The notes under the pieces were generated by a model. The model was not told the origin of the DNA. It did no database searches and saw nothing but the letters and a program-made list of their open reading frames with translations. 44,584 nucleotides of DNA. It comes from Spartobacteria bacterium UBA5019 (GTDB taxonomy: Bacteria; Verrucomicrobiota; Verrucomicrobiia; Chthoniobacterales; Terrimicrobiaceae). Position numbers and translations under genes: made by a program. The stretch spans positions 1 through 44,584 of the forward strand of contig DGXZ01000023.1 of the NCBI GenBank assembly GCA_002396485.1, given 5' to 3'. Within the stretch, counting starts at the first letter, position 1. Every line of letters starts with the position of its first letter. This document shows, one piece after another, positions 1 through 8,889 of this stretch.

Positions 1-31
1 TTTTCTCAACCGGACACTAGTGATCCTTACA

Positions 32-766
32 ATGAAAAAAACAGCAATCATCGTCCTGTTAGCCGTTAGCGTCTTCGGGCTTTCTTCCATCAAAGCCGCA
101 TCGCTTCTTATCCAGAATCACAGCTTTGAAGCGCCGGTTACTGGAAATGGAACCTTTATCGCGAGCGATTCATCCGCTCCGTCTGGATGGAGCATTTATG
201 GGCCTACTGACGTTGGCATTCGTTTTTTCGGAGTCCTCAACCCAAGCGGAACCACCCTTTACGACCACCCTATCCCTAATTACGACGAGAACGCGAACAA
301 GAATGTTGGCGTTGTTTTTCTCTATACGCCAGGTGTGGCTGAGGGCGGACTGGAGCAAACTTTAAGCGCCACCTTGGAGTTAAATACTGAGTACACTCTG
401 ACAGTTGAGGCGGGCAACATAGCGAACGATGTCAACGCGCCACACAACGCTTTTAACTTTAGCGGCTTCCCGGGTTACCGCATTGAGCTATTGGCCGGTG
501 GCACTGTCCTTGGCGCGGACAACAACACACTCTCGATTGCGGAAGGTACCTTTGGGACATCCACCGTTGTTTTCAGCACTGGAATATCCCACCCCAACGC
601 AGGCCTAGCATTAGGCATCAGATTGATAAACCTGAATGGCAGCGGGATTGAGGTGAATTTTGACAACGTGCGTCTTGAGGCGGTTGCCGTTCCCGAACCT
701 TCGACTTGGAATCTTGTTCTTGGCGCTACTGTATTGACGATGGCTTTAGCCAAGCGTCGAAAGTAA
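32..766 (+). CDS. PEP-CTERM sorting domain exported protein
   Basis: The protein starts with a signal peptide (MKK, then a hydrophobic stretch ending near KAA) and ends with the motif VPEPSTW, a hydrophobic helix and the basic tail AKRRK. This is the PEP-CTERM signal that exosortase recognises for anchoring or processing at the cell surface. The middle, about residues 25-215, is rich in Asn, Gly and Thr, begins with an N-x-SFE-P motif and later has a GW pair. Such regions usually form beta-sandwich, carbohydrate-binding-like folds. The ATG at 32 was preferred over an in-frame GTG at 20 because it places the basic residues right at the N-terminus. No exosortase gene lies in the window. GC is visibly lower than in the next genes. 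The function beyond surface location is unknown. Confidence 0.85.
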   Translation: MKKTAIIVLLAVSVFGLSSIKAASLLIQNHSFEAPVTGNGTFIASDSSAPSGWSIYGPTDVGIRFFGVLNPSGTTLYDHPIPNYDENANKNVGVVFLYTPGVAEGGLEQTLSATLELNTEYTLTVEAGNIANDVNAPHNAFNFSGFPGYRIELLAGGTVLGADNNTLSIAEGTFGTSTVVFSTGISHPNAGLALGIRLINLNGSGIEVNFDNVRLEAVAVPEPSTWNLVLGATVLTMALAKRRK

Positions 767-877
767 GGACAACGGGAAAGGGTGTAGCTCGGTAGGCGAT
801 TCCATAAGCCACGGGAAGAATGTGGAATGCGATTCGAACGAGCAGCGCTTCTCTCGCCTGCCAGTCAGAGCGTAGGC

Positions 878-2056
878 TCAACTTGGAATAGGGAAGGAGG
901 AGGGGCGATCCCAGAAGTAGCGTTTGAGGAGAACTTTGATGGTGGCGGTGAGGGGGACGGCGAGGAGGGCGCCGAGAAGTCCACCGAGGATGAGGCTCCA
1001 GGCGAGGACGGAGACGATGACGGTGAGAGGGTGGAGGCCGACGGATTCGCCAACGATCTTGGGCGCGATGAAGATACCGTCTATGTTGTTGGCCAGAATG
1101 AAGATGGCTGTTACAATGAGGGGGTGGGTCCAATCGCCAAATTGGGCAGCTGCGATGATGACGGCGGGGATGTAGCAGATCATCATTCCGAGGTAGGGGA
1201 TGAGGCCGAGGACGCCGACCATGAGTCCGATCAGGATGGCGAAATCGAGCCCCATAACGAGTAGTGCGATGGCGATCAGGAATCCATCGATGAGGCTGAC
1301 AATAAGTTGTCCTCGAAAGAAGCTGATGAGGTAGGAGTTGATCTCGCTGACGAGCGAGACGATTTCATTTTTGAGGGGGGAGGCGCGGAGGGGGAGGTAG
1401 CGGCTCCAGTTGTCGGCGATGGAGGCGCTGTCTTTGAGGAAGAAAAACAGGAAGATCGGCACGAGAATCATGCTGAGGAGGAGTCCGAAGACGCCGAGGA
1501 AGCCACCAAGGCTGCGTTGGAGAAAACGGCCGGATTCCACGGCGAGGTCGGGGATTTTTTGCTGCACCCAGGTTCCGGCGTCTTTGATGGATTGGCTGAC
1601 GAGGACGGAGAGTTGCTCGTTCGCTTGCTGCTCGGCACCGTTACTTTGAAGAAAGTCTAGCGTGGAGAGGCGGTGCAGATTTTCAAAAGTGCGTGTCGTG
1701 AGCGCCTGCGTCTTCTGCATGTAACTCGGAAAGTTTTGCACGAGCGTGGTTCCCTGACGGTAGGCAGGGGGGATGATGTAAACGAGGAGACCGACGAAAA
1801 AGGCCGCGAAGGCGAGGTAAACCAGAACGATACTGACGAGGCGGCTCAAGCCGAGTCGCATCGAGAATTTCACAACGGGTTCGAGCAAGAAGGCGAGGAT
1901 CGCCGCGACGGCGATGGGCGTAAGGACTGGCTGGAGGAAGGAGATCGCACCAACGACAAGCGAGCCGATGAGGAGGATCGTGGCTCCGATGGCCAGAAAG
2001 GAGAGCGATGTGATGGCTGCCCAGAGGGATTTGGTTTGAAACGGGGTCGGGTGCAT
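878..2056 (-). CDS. AI-2E family transporter (PerM/YdiK type)
   Basis: This 392-residue polytopic membrane protein matches the AI-2E exporter/permease family in length and layout. Two hydrophobic helices near residues 15-60 are followed by a long soluble stretch (about 90-190, rich in Gln and Thr), then several C-terminal helices. The family-typical segments PIFLFFFLKD and GLIPYLGM are present. Despite the family name, most members have no shown role in AI-2 transport; some act as sodium/proton antiporters. It starts 6 bases after the ParA-like gene stops and is probably the last gene of an amidase-parA-permease transcript. The substrate cannot be told from sequence. Confidence 0.85.
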   Translation of the reverse strand: MHPTPFQTKSLWAAITSLSFLAIGATILLIGSLVVGAISFLQPVLTPIAVAAILAFLLEPVVKFSMRLGLSRLVSIVLVYLAFAAFFVGLLVYIIPPAYRQGTTLVQNFPSYMQKTQALTTRTFENLHRLSTLDFLQSNGAEQQANEQLSVLVSQSIKDAGTWVQQKIPDLAVESGRFLQRSLGGFLGVFGLLLSMILVPIFLFFFLKDSASIADNWSRYLPLRASPLKNEIVSLVSEINSYLISFFRGQLIVSLIDGFLIAIALLVMGLDFAILIGLMVGVLGLIPYLGMMICYIPAVIIAAAQFGDWTHPLIVTAIFILANNIDGIFIAPKIVGESVGLHPLTVIVSVLAWSLILGGLLGALLAVPLTATIKVLLKRYFWDRPSSFPIPS

Positions 2057-2062
2057 TGGTTT

Positions 2063-2863
2063 TTACTGGCCCGCCTTGTTGACGAAGGCCATACCTTGCT
2101 TCTGGCGGTCGAGAAATTCCTTTGCCAACTTGCGGTAGGCGAGGGTTCCGCTGCCGTGGGGGTCGTGTTCAAAAATGGTTTTCCCGTGGCTTGGAGCCTC
2201 GGCGAAGCGGACGGTGCGGGGGATGACGGATTTGTAAACGACATCCTGAAAGTGGCTGCGCACTTCTTTTTCCACGGCGGGATTCAGGTTTGTGCGGCTG
2301 TCGAACATGGTGAGGAGCAGGCCGGAGATCGAGAGGGTGGGATTCGCCCCGCTGGCGCGGATGCGGTCGGTCACCTCCATGAGGAGTCCGAGACCTTCGA
2401 GGGCGTAATACTCGCACTGGATGGGGACGAGAATCTCATCAGCGGCCGCGAGGGCGTTGGACATGAGGATGCCAAGCGAGGGCGGGCAATCCAGGAGGAT
2501 GTAGTCGAAGAGGCTCTGTTTGCGGAGGCCCTCGAAGCAAGTGCGCAGGCGCATCATGTGGTCGTCCATGCGTGCGACTTCGATTTCGGCGCCGGCGAGA
2601 TCGAGGTTCGAGGGGATGAGGGAGAGGTTTTTGATGCGGGTGGGAATGACGAGTTCGGCAGCGGCTTTCTCGCCGATGAGAGCGGAGTAGATGCTCGGAT
2701 TTTCGTTTTCCTTGCTGTCCAGAACGCTTGTGGCGCTGCCTTGGGGGTCGATATCAACGAGCAGGATGCGGGATTTTTTCTCCGCGAGGGCGGCGGCCAG
2801 ATTGACGCTGGTGGTGGTCTTTCCGACCCCTCCTTTCTGGTTCGTGATGGCGATGACTTTCAT
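2063..2863 (-). CDS. ParA/Soj-family ATPase
   Basis: This 266-residue cytoplasmic ATPase has the deviant Walker A motif KGGVGKTT at about residues 10-17, a Walker A' segment (LLVDIDPQG) and a Walker B-like LLDCPPSLG. These define the ParA/Soj/MinD superfamily, and the length fits chromosomal ParA, which forms ATP-dependent gradients on DNA to segregate ParB-parS complexes. The ATG at 2863 was chosen because it opens directly into the conserved strand MKVIAITNQKGG; a TTG at 2905 would add 14 unrelated residues. No parB follows. The downstream gene is an AI-2E permease and the upstream gene a cell-wall amidase, so a parB partner, if any, lies elsewhere. Confidence 0.9.
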   Translation of the reverse strand: MKVIAITNQKGGVGKTTTSVNLAAALAEKKSRILLVDIDPQGSATSVLDSKENENPSIYSALIGEKAAAELVIPTRIKNLSLIPSNLDLAGAEIEVARMDDHMMRLRTCFEGLRKQSLFDYILLDCPPSLGILMSNALAAADEILVPIQCEYYALEGLGLLMEVTDRIRASGANPTLSISGLLLTMFDSRTNLNPAVEKEVRSHFQDVVYKSVIPRTVRFAEAPSHGKTIFEHDPHGSGTLAYRKLAKEFLDRQKQGMAFVNKAGQ

Positions 2864-2923
2864 TCCGTGGATGCTTTGTTGCGCAGAGCGAGGGTGAATT
2901 GTCAACAGCTTCGGCGCTTGGGC

Positions 2924-4129
2924 TCAGCGTTTGCCATAATAATCGACGAGTCCGGTGGCGACGCTGTCGGCGTATTCGCGGTAAATGCTCGGCCGTACGA
3001 CTCCGGCGACTTTTTTTCTTCCTTCGTAGTCACCCGCTTGAATGCGGGCGTGGACATCGCGCGAGTTCATCACATAGGGCTCCACATAAATGACCGGGCA
3101 TTGGAAAAGGCGGTTCGCAAGGAGGTTTCTTCCCCAGATGTAGTCACTGTCTCCGATGCGGACGGCAGTTTTGCCATGGTAGATGAATGGCGGGAGCTTC
3201 GTGGCGGTGGCCATCGATTTGACAAGGGATTTTGTGACGGCGACTTCTTCGGGGTAGGTGCGGTTGAGGAGCATGACGAGCATCTCGAAGCGCTGGTCGT
3301 CGTAGGCGAGTTCCTTGGCGCTCCAAGCTCCTGTGATGAGGAAGTGGAGGTGGTTTTTGGAGACGAGGGATGGCTTGGCCGGGTTGCCCCAGTCCTCGGC
3401 GTTGAAATGGAGGCAGAGGACGACATCCGGGCGGATCGCGTTGTTAACGAGCATGGCACGGCGGCGGATTTCACTCGTGCGGTAGAAGAGGCGTTCACTC
3501 TCCTTGGCGATGGCGCGCGGAGTGGCGGGCTCGCCCTTGTCCCGAAGCGAGGCGGCAGCCTGCTTGCGGAGCTGGGCGGGGCGGAGTTTTGTTATCGGGT
3601 CCGAGCCCGAGCGGGTCAGCCACACTTCCGCGCCGAGGGCTTTCAGTCGCTGCACGAGAAGCTTGGCGACACGGAGCGTCATGTCGCCTTCGGCAACGGG
3701 TTTGTTTTTTCCAATCTGGAACCAGCGCTCCTCGATCTTCGCCCACTTCCCGCCGATGTGGCCGGGGTCGATGGCGATTCGCAAGCCTGCGAGGGGCTTC
3801 CCGGCCTGAGGAGCCATATCGCTGCGCGGCCGCCAAAATCGTGGAGTCGGATTTGCCGTGGGTCCGGCGAATTTCAGCATGTAGGGCGGCTTCCCCGCGC
3901 TCGTGCGAATGCGCGCAGCGGAAGGTGTGATTGTAATGACATCCGCCGCCGCCCCGTTCGGGGCATAGATGTTATCCAAGAGGCGGGTGAACTCCTCGCG
4001 GGTGATTGTGTTTTGAAACTTGTCGAGCTGCGACCAATTCGGGGCGTCTGCAAGCGGGCTGAGTTTGGCAGCCATGCCGGGGTGCAGGCAGGCGAGAAAA
4101 AGCAAAAAAGCGGCGAGAGATTTGCGCAT
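2924..4129 (-). CDS. Exported N-acetylmuramoyl-L-alanine amidase (Amidase_3)
   Basis: A 401-residue protein with a signal peptide (MRKSLAAFLLFLACLHPGMAA). The C-terminal half, from about residue 130, is an Amidase_3 zinc hydrolase. Visible zinc and catalytic elements are AIDPGHIGG (His), EGDMTL (Glu), LCLHFNAED (His) and VEPYVMNS (Glu). Such enzymes cleave the amide bond between N-acetylmuramate and the stem peptide in the periplasm, usually during cell division or wall turnover. An insert between the first Glu and the second His, rich in Arg and Lys, makes it longer than minimal domains. The first ~110 residues have no recognisable domain. It is divergent from the YmdB-like gene and heads the parA-permease set. 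Confidence 0.85.
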   Translation of the reverse strand: MRKSLAAFLLFLACLHPGMAAKLSPLADAPNWSQLDKFQNTITREEFTRLLDNIYAPNGAAADVITITPSAARIRTSAGKPPYMLKFAGPTANPTPRFWRPRSDMAPQAGKPLAGLRIAIDPGHIGGKWAKIEERWFQIGKNKPVAEGDMTLRVAKLLVQRLKALGAEVWLTRSGSDPITKLRPAQLRKQAAASLRDKGEPATPRAIAKESERLFYRTSEIRRRAMLVNNAIRPDVVLCLHFNAEDWGNPAKPSLVSKNHLHFLITGAWSAKELAYDDQRFEMLVMLLNRTYPEEVAVTKSLVKSMATATKLPPFIYHGKTAVRIGDSDYIWGRNLLANRLFQCPVIYVEPYVMNSRDVHARIQAGDYEGRKKVAGVVRPSIYREYADSVATGLVDYYGKR

Positions 4130-4163
4130 GGAGGATTTTTTAAATGCGTTCGCGGTGAGTTGC

Positions 4164-4169
4164 TATAAA
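4164..4169 (+). promoter_or_regulatory. Candidate -10 box of the YmdB-FolD operon
   Basis: TATAAA lies 8 bases before the ATG at 4178, inside a 48-base AT-rich gap between divergent genes. If used, transcription would begin at or just before the start codon, giving a leaderless or nearly leaderless mRNA, which fits the lack of a Shine-Dalgarno sequence there. No convincing -35 box is seen. Confidence 0.3.
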
Positions 4170-4177
4170 AAGAATGC

Positions 4178-4969
4178 ATGATTCGTCTTCTCTTTCTTGG
4201 TGACATCGTCGGCGAGCCCGGTCGGGCTGCGGCGAAGGTGGTGGTTTCGGAAATGCTCAAAGCAGGAGAGGTGGATTTTGTGGTCGTCAATGGCGAGAAC
4301 GCCGCACAAGGCAAAGGCATTTCCCCTAAAATCGCGATCGACCTCCTGCGGTCCGGCGTGGCAGTGATCACGACTGGCGACCATGCATGGGACCAGAGGG
4401 AAATCGTTCCCTACTTCCCGACCGAGCCGCGCCTGCTTCGGCCGATCAACTATCCGGCGGGCGTTCCCGGGAACGGCAGCATCCTCCTCGATACGGCGAA
4501 GGGAAAAATCGCGGTCATCAATGTGCAGTGCCGCACCTTCATGTCGCAGCCGCTGGACAACCCCTTCCATGCCGCTCTGGAGGAAGCGGAGCGACTGCGC
4601 GCGGAGACACCGGTGATCTTTGTGGATGTGCACGGGGAAACGACGAGCGAGAAAACGGCTGTGGCGCGGCATCTGGACGGCAAGGTCTCCGCCGTGGTCG
4701 GCACCCACACACATGTACAGACAGCGGATGAGCGCATCCTTGCGGGCGGCACGGCGTTTCTCTGCGATGCGGGCATGTGCGGCGCGGTGGATTCCATCCT
4801 CGGCCGCGAGGCGGGGCCTGTGATTCAAAAATTCCTGGACTGCATGCCAATCAAATTTCCCATTGCGAGAGGCCTCGTGCAGGTCTCCGGGGCATTGATT
4901 GAAATCGACCCTGAAACGGGCAAGGCGGCTTCGATCAAGCGCGTGCAAAAGATCGTCGACCACCGCTGA
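4178..4969 (+). CDS. YmdB-family metallophosphoesterase
   Basis: A 263-residue calcineurin-like phosphoesterase of the YmdB type (TIGR00282). Metal-site motifs appear in the usual order: FLGDIVGEPGR at the N-terminus, NGENAAQGKG, TTGDHAWD and GTHTHVQTAD. In Bacillus the family hydrolyses 2',3'-cyclic nucleotides such as cAMP isomers and affects biofilm and nanotube formation. Length and motifs are fully conserved, so the enzyme should be active. It is the first gene of a five-gene plus-strand set (MATE exporter, IMPase-like, DUF374 acyltransferase, FolD). Confidence 0.92.
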   Translation: MIRLLFLGDIVGEPGRAAAKVVVSEMLKAGEVDFVVVNGENAAQGKGISPKIAIDLLRSGVAVITTGDHAWDQREIVPYFPTEPRLLRPINYPAGVPGNGSILLDTAKGKIAVINVQCRTFMSQPLDNPFHAALEEAERLRAETPVIFVDVHGETTSEKTAVARHLDGKVSAVVGTHTHVQTADERILAGGTAFLCDAGMCGAVDSILGREAGPVIQKFLDCMPIKFPIARGLVQVSGALIEIDPETGKAASIKRVQKIVDHR

Positions 4970-4998
4970 CGATGTGAGGCGGCTGCTGCCGTTCCACC

Positions 4999-6375
4999 AT
5001 GCAAAGCATCTCCTATTTTAAAGTCCTGCTCCGCGAAAACCGGCGCACATTTTTTCTGGCATTCCCGATCGTGGCAGGACTCGTCGGCCAGATGCTCATG
5101 GGCATAGCGGACACCGTCATGGTTGGACGGGTGGGTGTGGTGCCGCTGGCAGCGTGCGCTTTTGCCAACACAATTCTGATCGTGCCGATGGTCTTCGGCT
5201 TCGGCCTGCTCTCGGCGGTGAGTGTGAACGCTTCGCATGCGCACGGAGCGAGGCGCTCGCACCTTGCGGGGAACACCCTGCGCGGAGGAGTGCTACTGGC
5301 TCTTGGAATGGGCCTGCTTGTCGGAGGCGGAGCGCATGCGGGGCTGCCTTTTCTCTCGCTGCTTGGTCAACCGCAGGAGGTGAACGAAACGGTTGGCATT
5401 TTTTTCCTGCTGTGCGCCTGGTCGCTCTTGCCGCTGTTCGTAAGCGGCGCGACAAAAAACTTCTGCGAGGCACTGGGGCGTCCATGGGTTCCCTTTTGGA
5501 TCATGATGTCCGGAGTTTTGCTGAATGTTTTTCTGAACTGGATTTTGATTTACGGGAACCTCGGCGCACCTGCCATGGGCATCAATGGGGCCGGGGTTGC
5601 CACGCTATTAAGCCGGATCGCTGTCATGTGCGGCATTCTGGTCTATCCTGCTTTTGCGCGTTCGCTGCGTGCCGCATGGCCCTGCGATTGGCTCGCGCCG
5701 GGACTGCTTGAGGAAGCCTGGAATCTGCTGAAAATAGGAATCCACACGGCGGGCCTGAACCTGTGCGAGGTGACGGGATTTTCCTTCGGATCGCTGATGA
5801 TGGGCTGGCTGGGCGTTGTGCCGATGGCAGCGCAGCAGATCGCGCTGTCGGTGGCAGGAACGACATTCATGGTTCCTCTGGGCCTTGCGCAGGCCGTGAG
5901 CGTGCGGGTTGGCCACGCGCGGGGAGCGAGCCGGGCGAAAAGGATCCCCCCGATCGTGTACAGTGCGCTTGGGCTGACTGCGGGAGTGATGGCTGTTTTT
6001 GCAGCGGGGTATTTGCTTTTGGGAAATGCGATCGCGGCGGGATTTACGCCGGATGTTGCCGTGAGGGCGCTCACCGTGCAGTTGCTGGTGCTTGCGGGCG
6101 TGTTCCAGATTTTCGATGGCATCCAGGTGGTTTCCTCGGGAGCGCTGCGTGGATTTGCCGACACGGAAGTTCCTTTTTTGATAGGAATTCTTTCTTACTG
6201 GGTGGTAGCGCTCCCGGTGTCATGGCTCGCGGCCTTTCATTTTGGCTTCGGGGCTCCTGGCATCTGGCTTGGCTTTGTTGTGGGATTGGGAGTCGCAGCC
6301 GTCTCGATGTCCACCCGTCTCCTTCGAAAATGCAACCGCCTCAATGTCTCGCCAAGCGCTCATCCAGCGGGATAA
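4999..6375 (+). CDS. MATE family efflux transporter
   Basis: A 458-residue protein with about twelve hydrophobic helices in two repeated halves, as in MATE/NorM cation-coupled drug exporters. Family-like segments include PIVAGLVGQMLMGIADTVMV near the N-terminus, followed by LNWILIYG in the first half and the corresponding region of the second half around VVPMAAQQIALSV. It acts in the inner membrane; the substrate is unknown. The gene follows the YmdB-like gene by 29 bases and is followed by the IMPase-like gene after 9 bases. Confidence 0.9.
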   Translation: MQSISYFKVLLRENRRTFFLAFPIVAGLVGQMLMGIADTVMVGRVGVVPLAACAFANTILIVPMVFGFGLLSAVSVNASHAHGARRSHLAGNTLRGGVLLALGMGLLVGGGAHAGLPFLSLLGQPQEVNETVGIFFLLCAWSLLPLFVSGATKNFCEALGRPWVPFWIMMSGVLLNVFLNWILIYGNLGAPAMGINGAGVATLLSRIAVMCGILVYPAFARSLRAAWPCDWLAPGLLEEAWNLLKIGIHTAGLNLCEVTGFSFGSLMMGWLGVVPMAAQQIALSVAGTTFMVPLGLAQAVSVRVGHARGASRAKRIPPIVYSALGLTAGVMAVFAAGYLLLGNAIAAGFTPDVAVRALTVQLLVLAGVFQIFDGIQVVSSGALRGFADTEVPFLIGILSYWVVALPVSWLAAFHFGFGAPGIWLGFVVGLGVAAVSMSTRLLRKCNRLNVSPSAHPAG

Positions 6376-6384
6376 TTTTTGCCC

Positions 6385-7386
6385 ATGTTGGAAATGATCC
6401 ATGAGCGACTGCGCGGCCTTCTTTGTAGCCTCGGCGACGCCATTCGGGATGCCGTCGTCTCAGGGAGGGCGCATCTCGATGTCGCCCACCTCTCGGCGGT
6501 CACAGGTCATCTCGGCGGCGACACCATTTACGCGGTAGACAAGATCAGTGAAGCGGCAATCATTGCTTGGTTTCGGGTCAACTGGCCCCCCGAACTTCCT
6601 GTCCAGATCGTGATGGAAGGCATCGAGGACGAACTTTGCTTTCCTGAGGGCACGGCAGCGTCTGCCACGGATTGGAAATGCATCATCGACCCGATCGATG
6701 GCACGCGCGGCATCATGTATGACAAGCGCAGCGCGTGGGCGCTCGCTGGTATCGCACCGCAGACGGGTGAAGGCACTATGCTCTCGCATATCATCGCTGC
6801 GGCCATGACGGAAATTCCTGTCACCAAACAGTGGCGGGCGGACCAATTCAGCGCCACGCTCGGCGGCGACTTGATCTCCACAGCCCGGGGCTTACGCGGT
6901 GGGGGAGTCGAAATCATCCAGCCCGTTCCTTCGCAGGCCACCGACTTTTCCCATGGATTCTCCTCGTTGGTGAAATTCTTCCCCGAAGGTCGCACACTCA
7001 CCGCGCAGATCGAGGAGCGGCTCTGGGATGAGTTGATCGGATTGAACAGCAGCCTCTCGCCGCAGATTTTCGATGACCAGTATCTCTCCACCGGCGGACA
7101 GTTCCATGAACTCATCACCGGCCACGACCGCATGATCGGCGACCTGCGACCGCTCATCCTTCGCGTGCTGGATATGGAATCCCAGCTCGTCTGCCATCCC
7201 TACGACGCCTGCGCGTGGCTCGTGCTCCGAAAGGCTGGCGTGGTTTTTGAGCATCCGCTCGGCGGCTTTCCCGATGCTCCGCTCGACACCGAGACTGGCA
7301 TTGCCTGGATCGCCTACGCAAATGAGCGCCTGGCCTCGCAAGCGCGGCCTGTGCTGACGCGCATTTTGGAGCAGTTTCTGATATGA
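6385..7386 (+). CDS. Inositol monophosphatase-like protein
   Basis: A 333-residue protein with the core metal motif of the FIG/IMPase superfamily, DPIDGTRG, about 110 residues in, and a preceding acidic PEGTA segment where the first metal ligand would sit. The C-terminal second signature is weaker (HPYDACAWLVLRKAG, with the Asp of the usual WD motif). It is longer than typical SuhB or CysQ proteins (about 260), with an insert in the middle (about residues 170-230). It probably hydrolyses a sugar or nucleotide phosphate; the exact substrate is not evident. ATG 6385 was taken rather than an upstream TTG. The stop overlaps the next gene by 4 bases (ATGA). Confidence 0.75.
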   Translation: MLEMIHERLRGLLCSLGDAIRDAVVSGRAHLDVAHLSAVTGHLGGDTIYAVDKISEAAIIAWFRVNWPPELPVQIVMEGIEDELCFPEGTAASATDWKCIIDPIDGTRGIMYDKRSAWALAGIAPQTGEGTMLSHIIAAAMTEIPVTKQWRADQFSATLGGDLISTARGLRGGGVEIIQPVPSQATDFSHGFSSLVKFFPEGRTLTAQIEERLWDELIGLNSSLSPQIFDDQYLSTGGQFHELITGHDRMIGDLRPLILRVLDMESQLVCHPYDACAWLVLRKAGVVFEHPLGGFPDAPLDTETGIAWIAYANERLASQARPVLTRILEQFLI

Positions 7387-8015
7387 CGCGCGAACGGTTG
7401 CTGGCATTGACAGGAGCGACGATTCTCAAGGCGCTTTTCCTCACGCTCCGCCTCCGCATCGAAGATCGAAGCGGCATTTTGAAGGAGGATGCAGGTTCTT
7501 CCTTCATTGTCTGCTTCTGGCACAACCGGATTCTCGGTATCACCTTCGCCTTCGACCGCATCTACCCAAAAAAACGCGCTGGCGTGACCGTTCTGACCAG
7601 TCCCAGCAAGGACGGGGAAATCCTCGCCCAGCTTGTGGGAGCGTTTGGCATGGAGGCGGTGCGTGGATCGAGTTCGCGTCGCGGATCGCGGTCACTTCTT
7701 GAGTTGGTGAGGCTCATTCGCAGCGGTCGCGATATCGCCATCACTCCCGACGGGCCGCGCGGCCCGCGCTACTCACTGGGCCCTGGCATCATCCTTCTGG
7801 CGCAAACCACTGGTGCCCGGATTATTCCCGCGCATGCCTCCTTCTCGCGATGTGTGCGAATGAAAACATGGGATGGATTCATCATCCCGTTGCCATTTTC
7901 GAAGGTCTCGGTCACCATCGACGGGGCTTTGAACATTCCCGGCGAACTGACCGGGGAGGAGTTCGAAGAGAAACGCAAAAATCTGGAGGATCTTTTAAAA
8001 CATGCAGCGGATTGA
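7383..8015 (+). CDS. DUF374 lysophospholipid acyltransferase-like protein
   Basis: A 210-residue protein of the DUF374 family, related to LPLAT acyltransferases. It has CFWHNRILG (the H of the acyltransferase site), the block TSPSKDGE, a Gly/Arg/Ser stretch (VRGSSSRRGSRSL) and ITPDGPRGPRY. In Gram-negative bacteria the family is linked to lipid A or phospholipid acylation at the inner membrane; the acceptor here is unknown. The start overlaps the previous gene by 4 bases, and its end overlaps folD by 14 bases, suggesting translational coupling. Confidence 0.85.
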   Translation: MTRERLLALTGATILKALFLTLRLRIEDRSGILKEDAGSSFIVCFWHNRILGITFAFDRIYPKKRAGVTVLTSPSKDGEILAQLVGAFGMEAVRGSSSRRGSRSLLELVRLIRSGRDIAITPDGPRGPRYSLGPGIILLAQTTGARIIPAHASFSRCVRMKTWDGFIIPLPFSKVSVTIDGALNIPGELTGEEFEEKRKNLEDLLKHAAD

Positions 8016-8880
8016 TGGAGCGGCGGTCGCCGCAAAGGTGATGGAAGAAACAAAGGCGCGCATTGCCGCCTTGGCGCAGCGCGGTGTCCGCCCCGGGCTC
8101 GCCGTGGTGCTTGTGGGCGATGATCCCGCATCCCGCGCCTATGTGCGCTCGAAGGATCGCAAGGCCGCCGAGCTGGGCCTGCATTCGGTCAAACACGAAC
8201 TCCCCGCCGACACGGACCAGGCAACGCTCCTTGCGCTTGTTGCCGAACTCAACGCCGACCCAGCTGTTCACGGCATTCTGGTCCAGTCCCCTCCCCCGCC
8301 TCAGATCAACGAAGCCGAAGTCGTTCTGGCGATCAATCCCCGCAAGGATGTCGATGGCTTCCATCCGGTGAATGTCGCCAAGCTCGCGATGGAGGATCCG
8401 ACGTGTTTTGTGCCATGCACGCCGCTTGGGTGCATCCGCCTTCTTCATGAGGCCGGCATCGAAACTGCCGGCAAGAGCGCGGTCGTGGTCGGGCGCAGCA
8501 TGATTGTCGGAAAACCCATGGCCCTCCTGCTCATGAAGCGCGGACCGGGCGGAGACGCCACCGTAACGGTCGCCCACTCCCGCACCCGCAACCTAGCCGA
8601 GGTGACGCGCGGCGCGGATATCGTCATCGCCGCCATCGGACGCCCGCATTTCCTCGCTGACGAGCACATACGCGAAGGCGCTGTGGTCATCGATGTGGGC
8701 ATCAATCGCGTGGACGATCCCACACATCCCAAGGGCTACCGCCTTGTCGGAGATGTGGACTACGATGCCGTCGCGTCGAAGTGCGCGGCGATCACTCCCG
8801 TTCCAGGCGGCGTGGGGCCGATGACCATTGCCATGCTCATGGCGAATTGCGTGACGGCGGCCGAGCGATTGACGGCCTGA
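8002..8880 (+). CDS. folD: Bifunctional methylenetetrahydrofolate dehydrogenase/cyclohydrolase FolD
   Basis: A 292-residue FolD. It interconverts 5,10-methylene-THF, methenyl-THF and 10-formyl-THF using NADP, supplying one-carbon units for purines and formyl-Met-tRNA. The catalytic Tyr47 and Lys51 sit in AYVRSKDRK, the substrate loop is KDVDGFHP, and the Rossmann motif is VVVGRSMIVGKP. The C-terminal block TPVPGGVGPMT is intact. One small oddity: the usual ILVQLPLP reads ILVQSPPPP. The gene overlaps the DUF374 gene by 14 bases and ends only 9 bases before the end of the convergent CorC-like gene. Confidence 0.96.
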   Translation: MQRIDGAAVAAKVMEETKARIAALAQRGVRPGLAVVLVGDDPASRAYVRSKDRKAAELGLHSVKHELPADTDQATLLALVAELNADPAVHGILVQSPPPPQINEAEVVLAINPRKDVDGFHPVNVAKLAMEDPTCFVPCTPLGCIRLLHEAGIETAGKSAVVVGRSMIVGKPMALLLMKRGPGGDATVTVAHSRTRNLAEVTRGADIVIAAIGRPHFLADEHIREGAVVIDVGINRVDDPTHPKGYRLVGDVDYDAVASKCAAITPVPGGVGPMTIAMLMANCVTAAERLTA

Positions 8881-8889
8881 AGACCGTGA

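Noticed and set aside
1673..4168. A very long open frame on the plus strand (about 830 codons)
   Set aside because: It is antisense to three well-supported genes (permease, ParA, amidase) and its translation has no family features; GC-rich DNA often leaves the opposite strand open.
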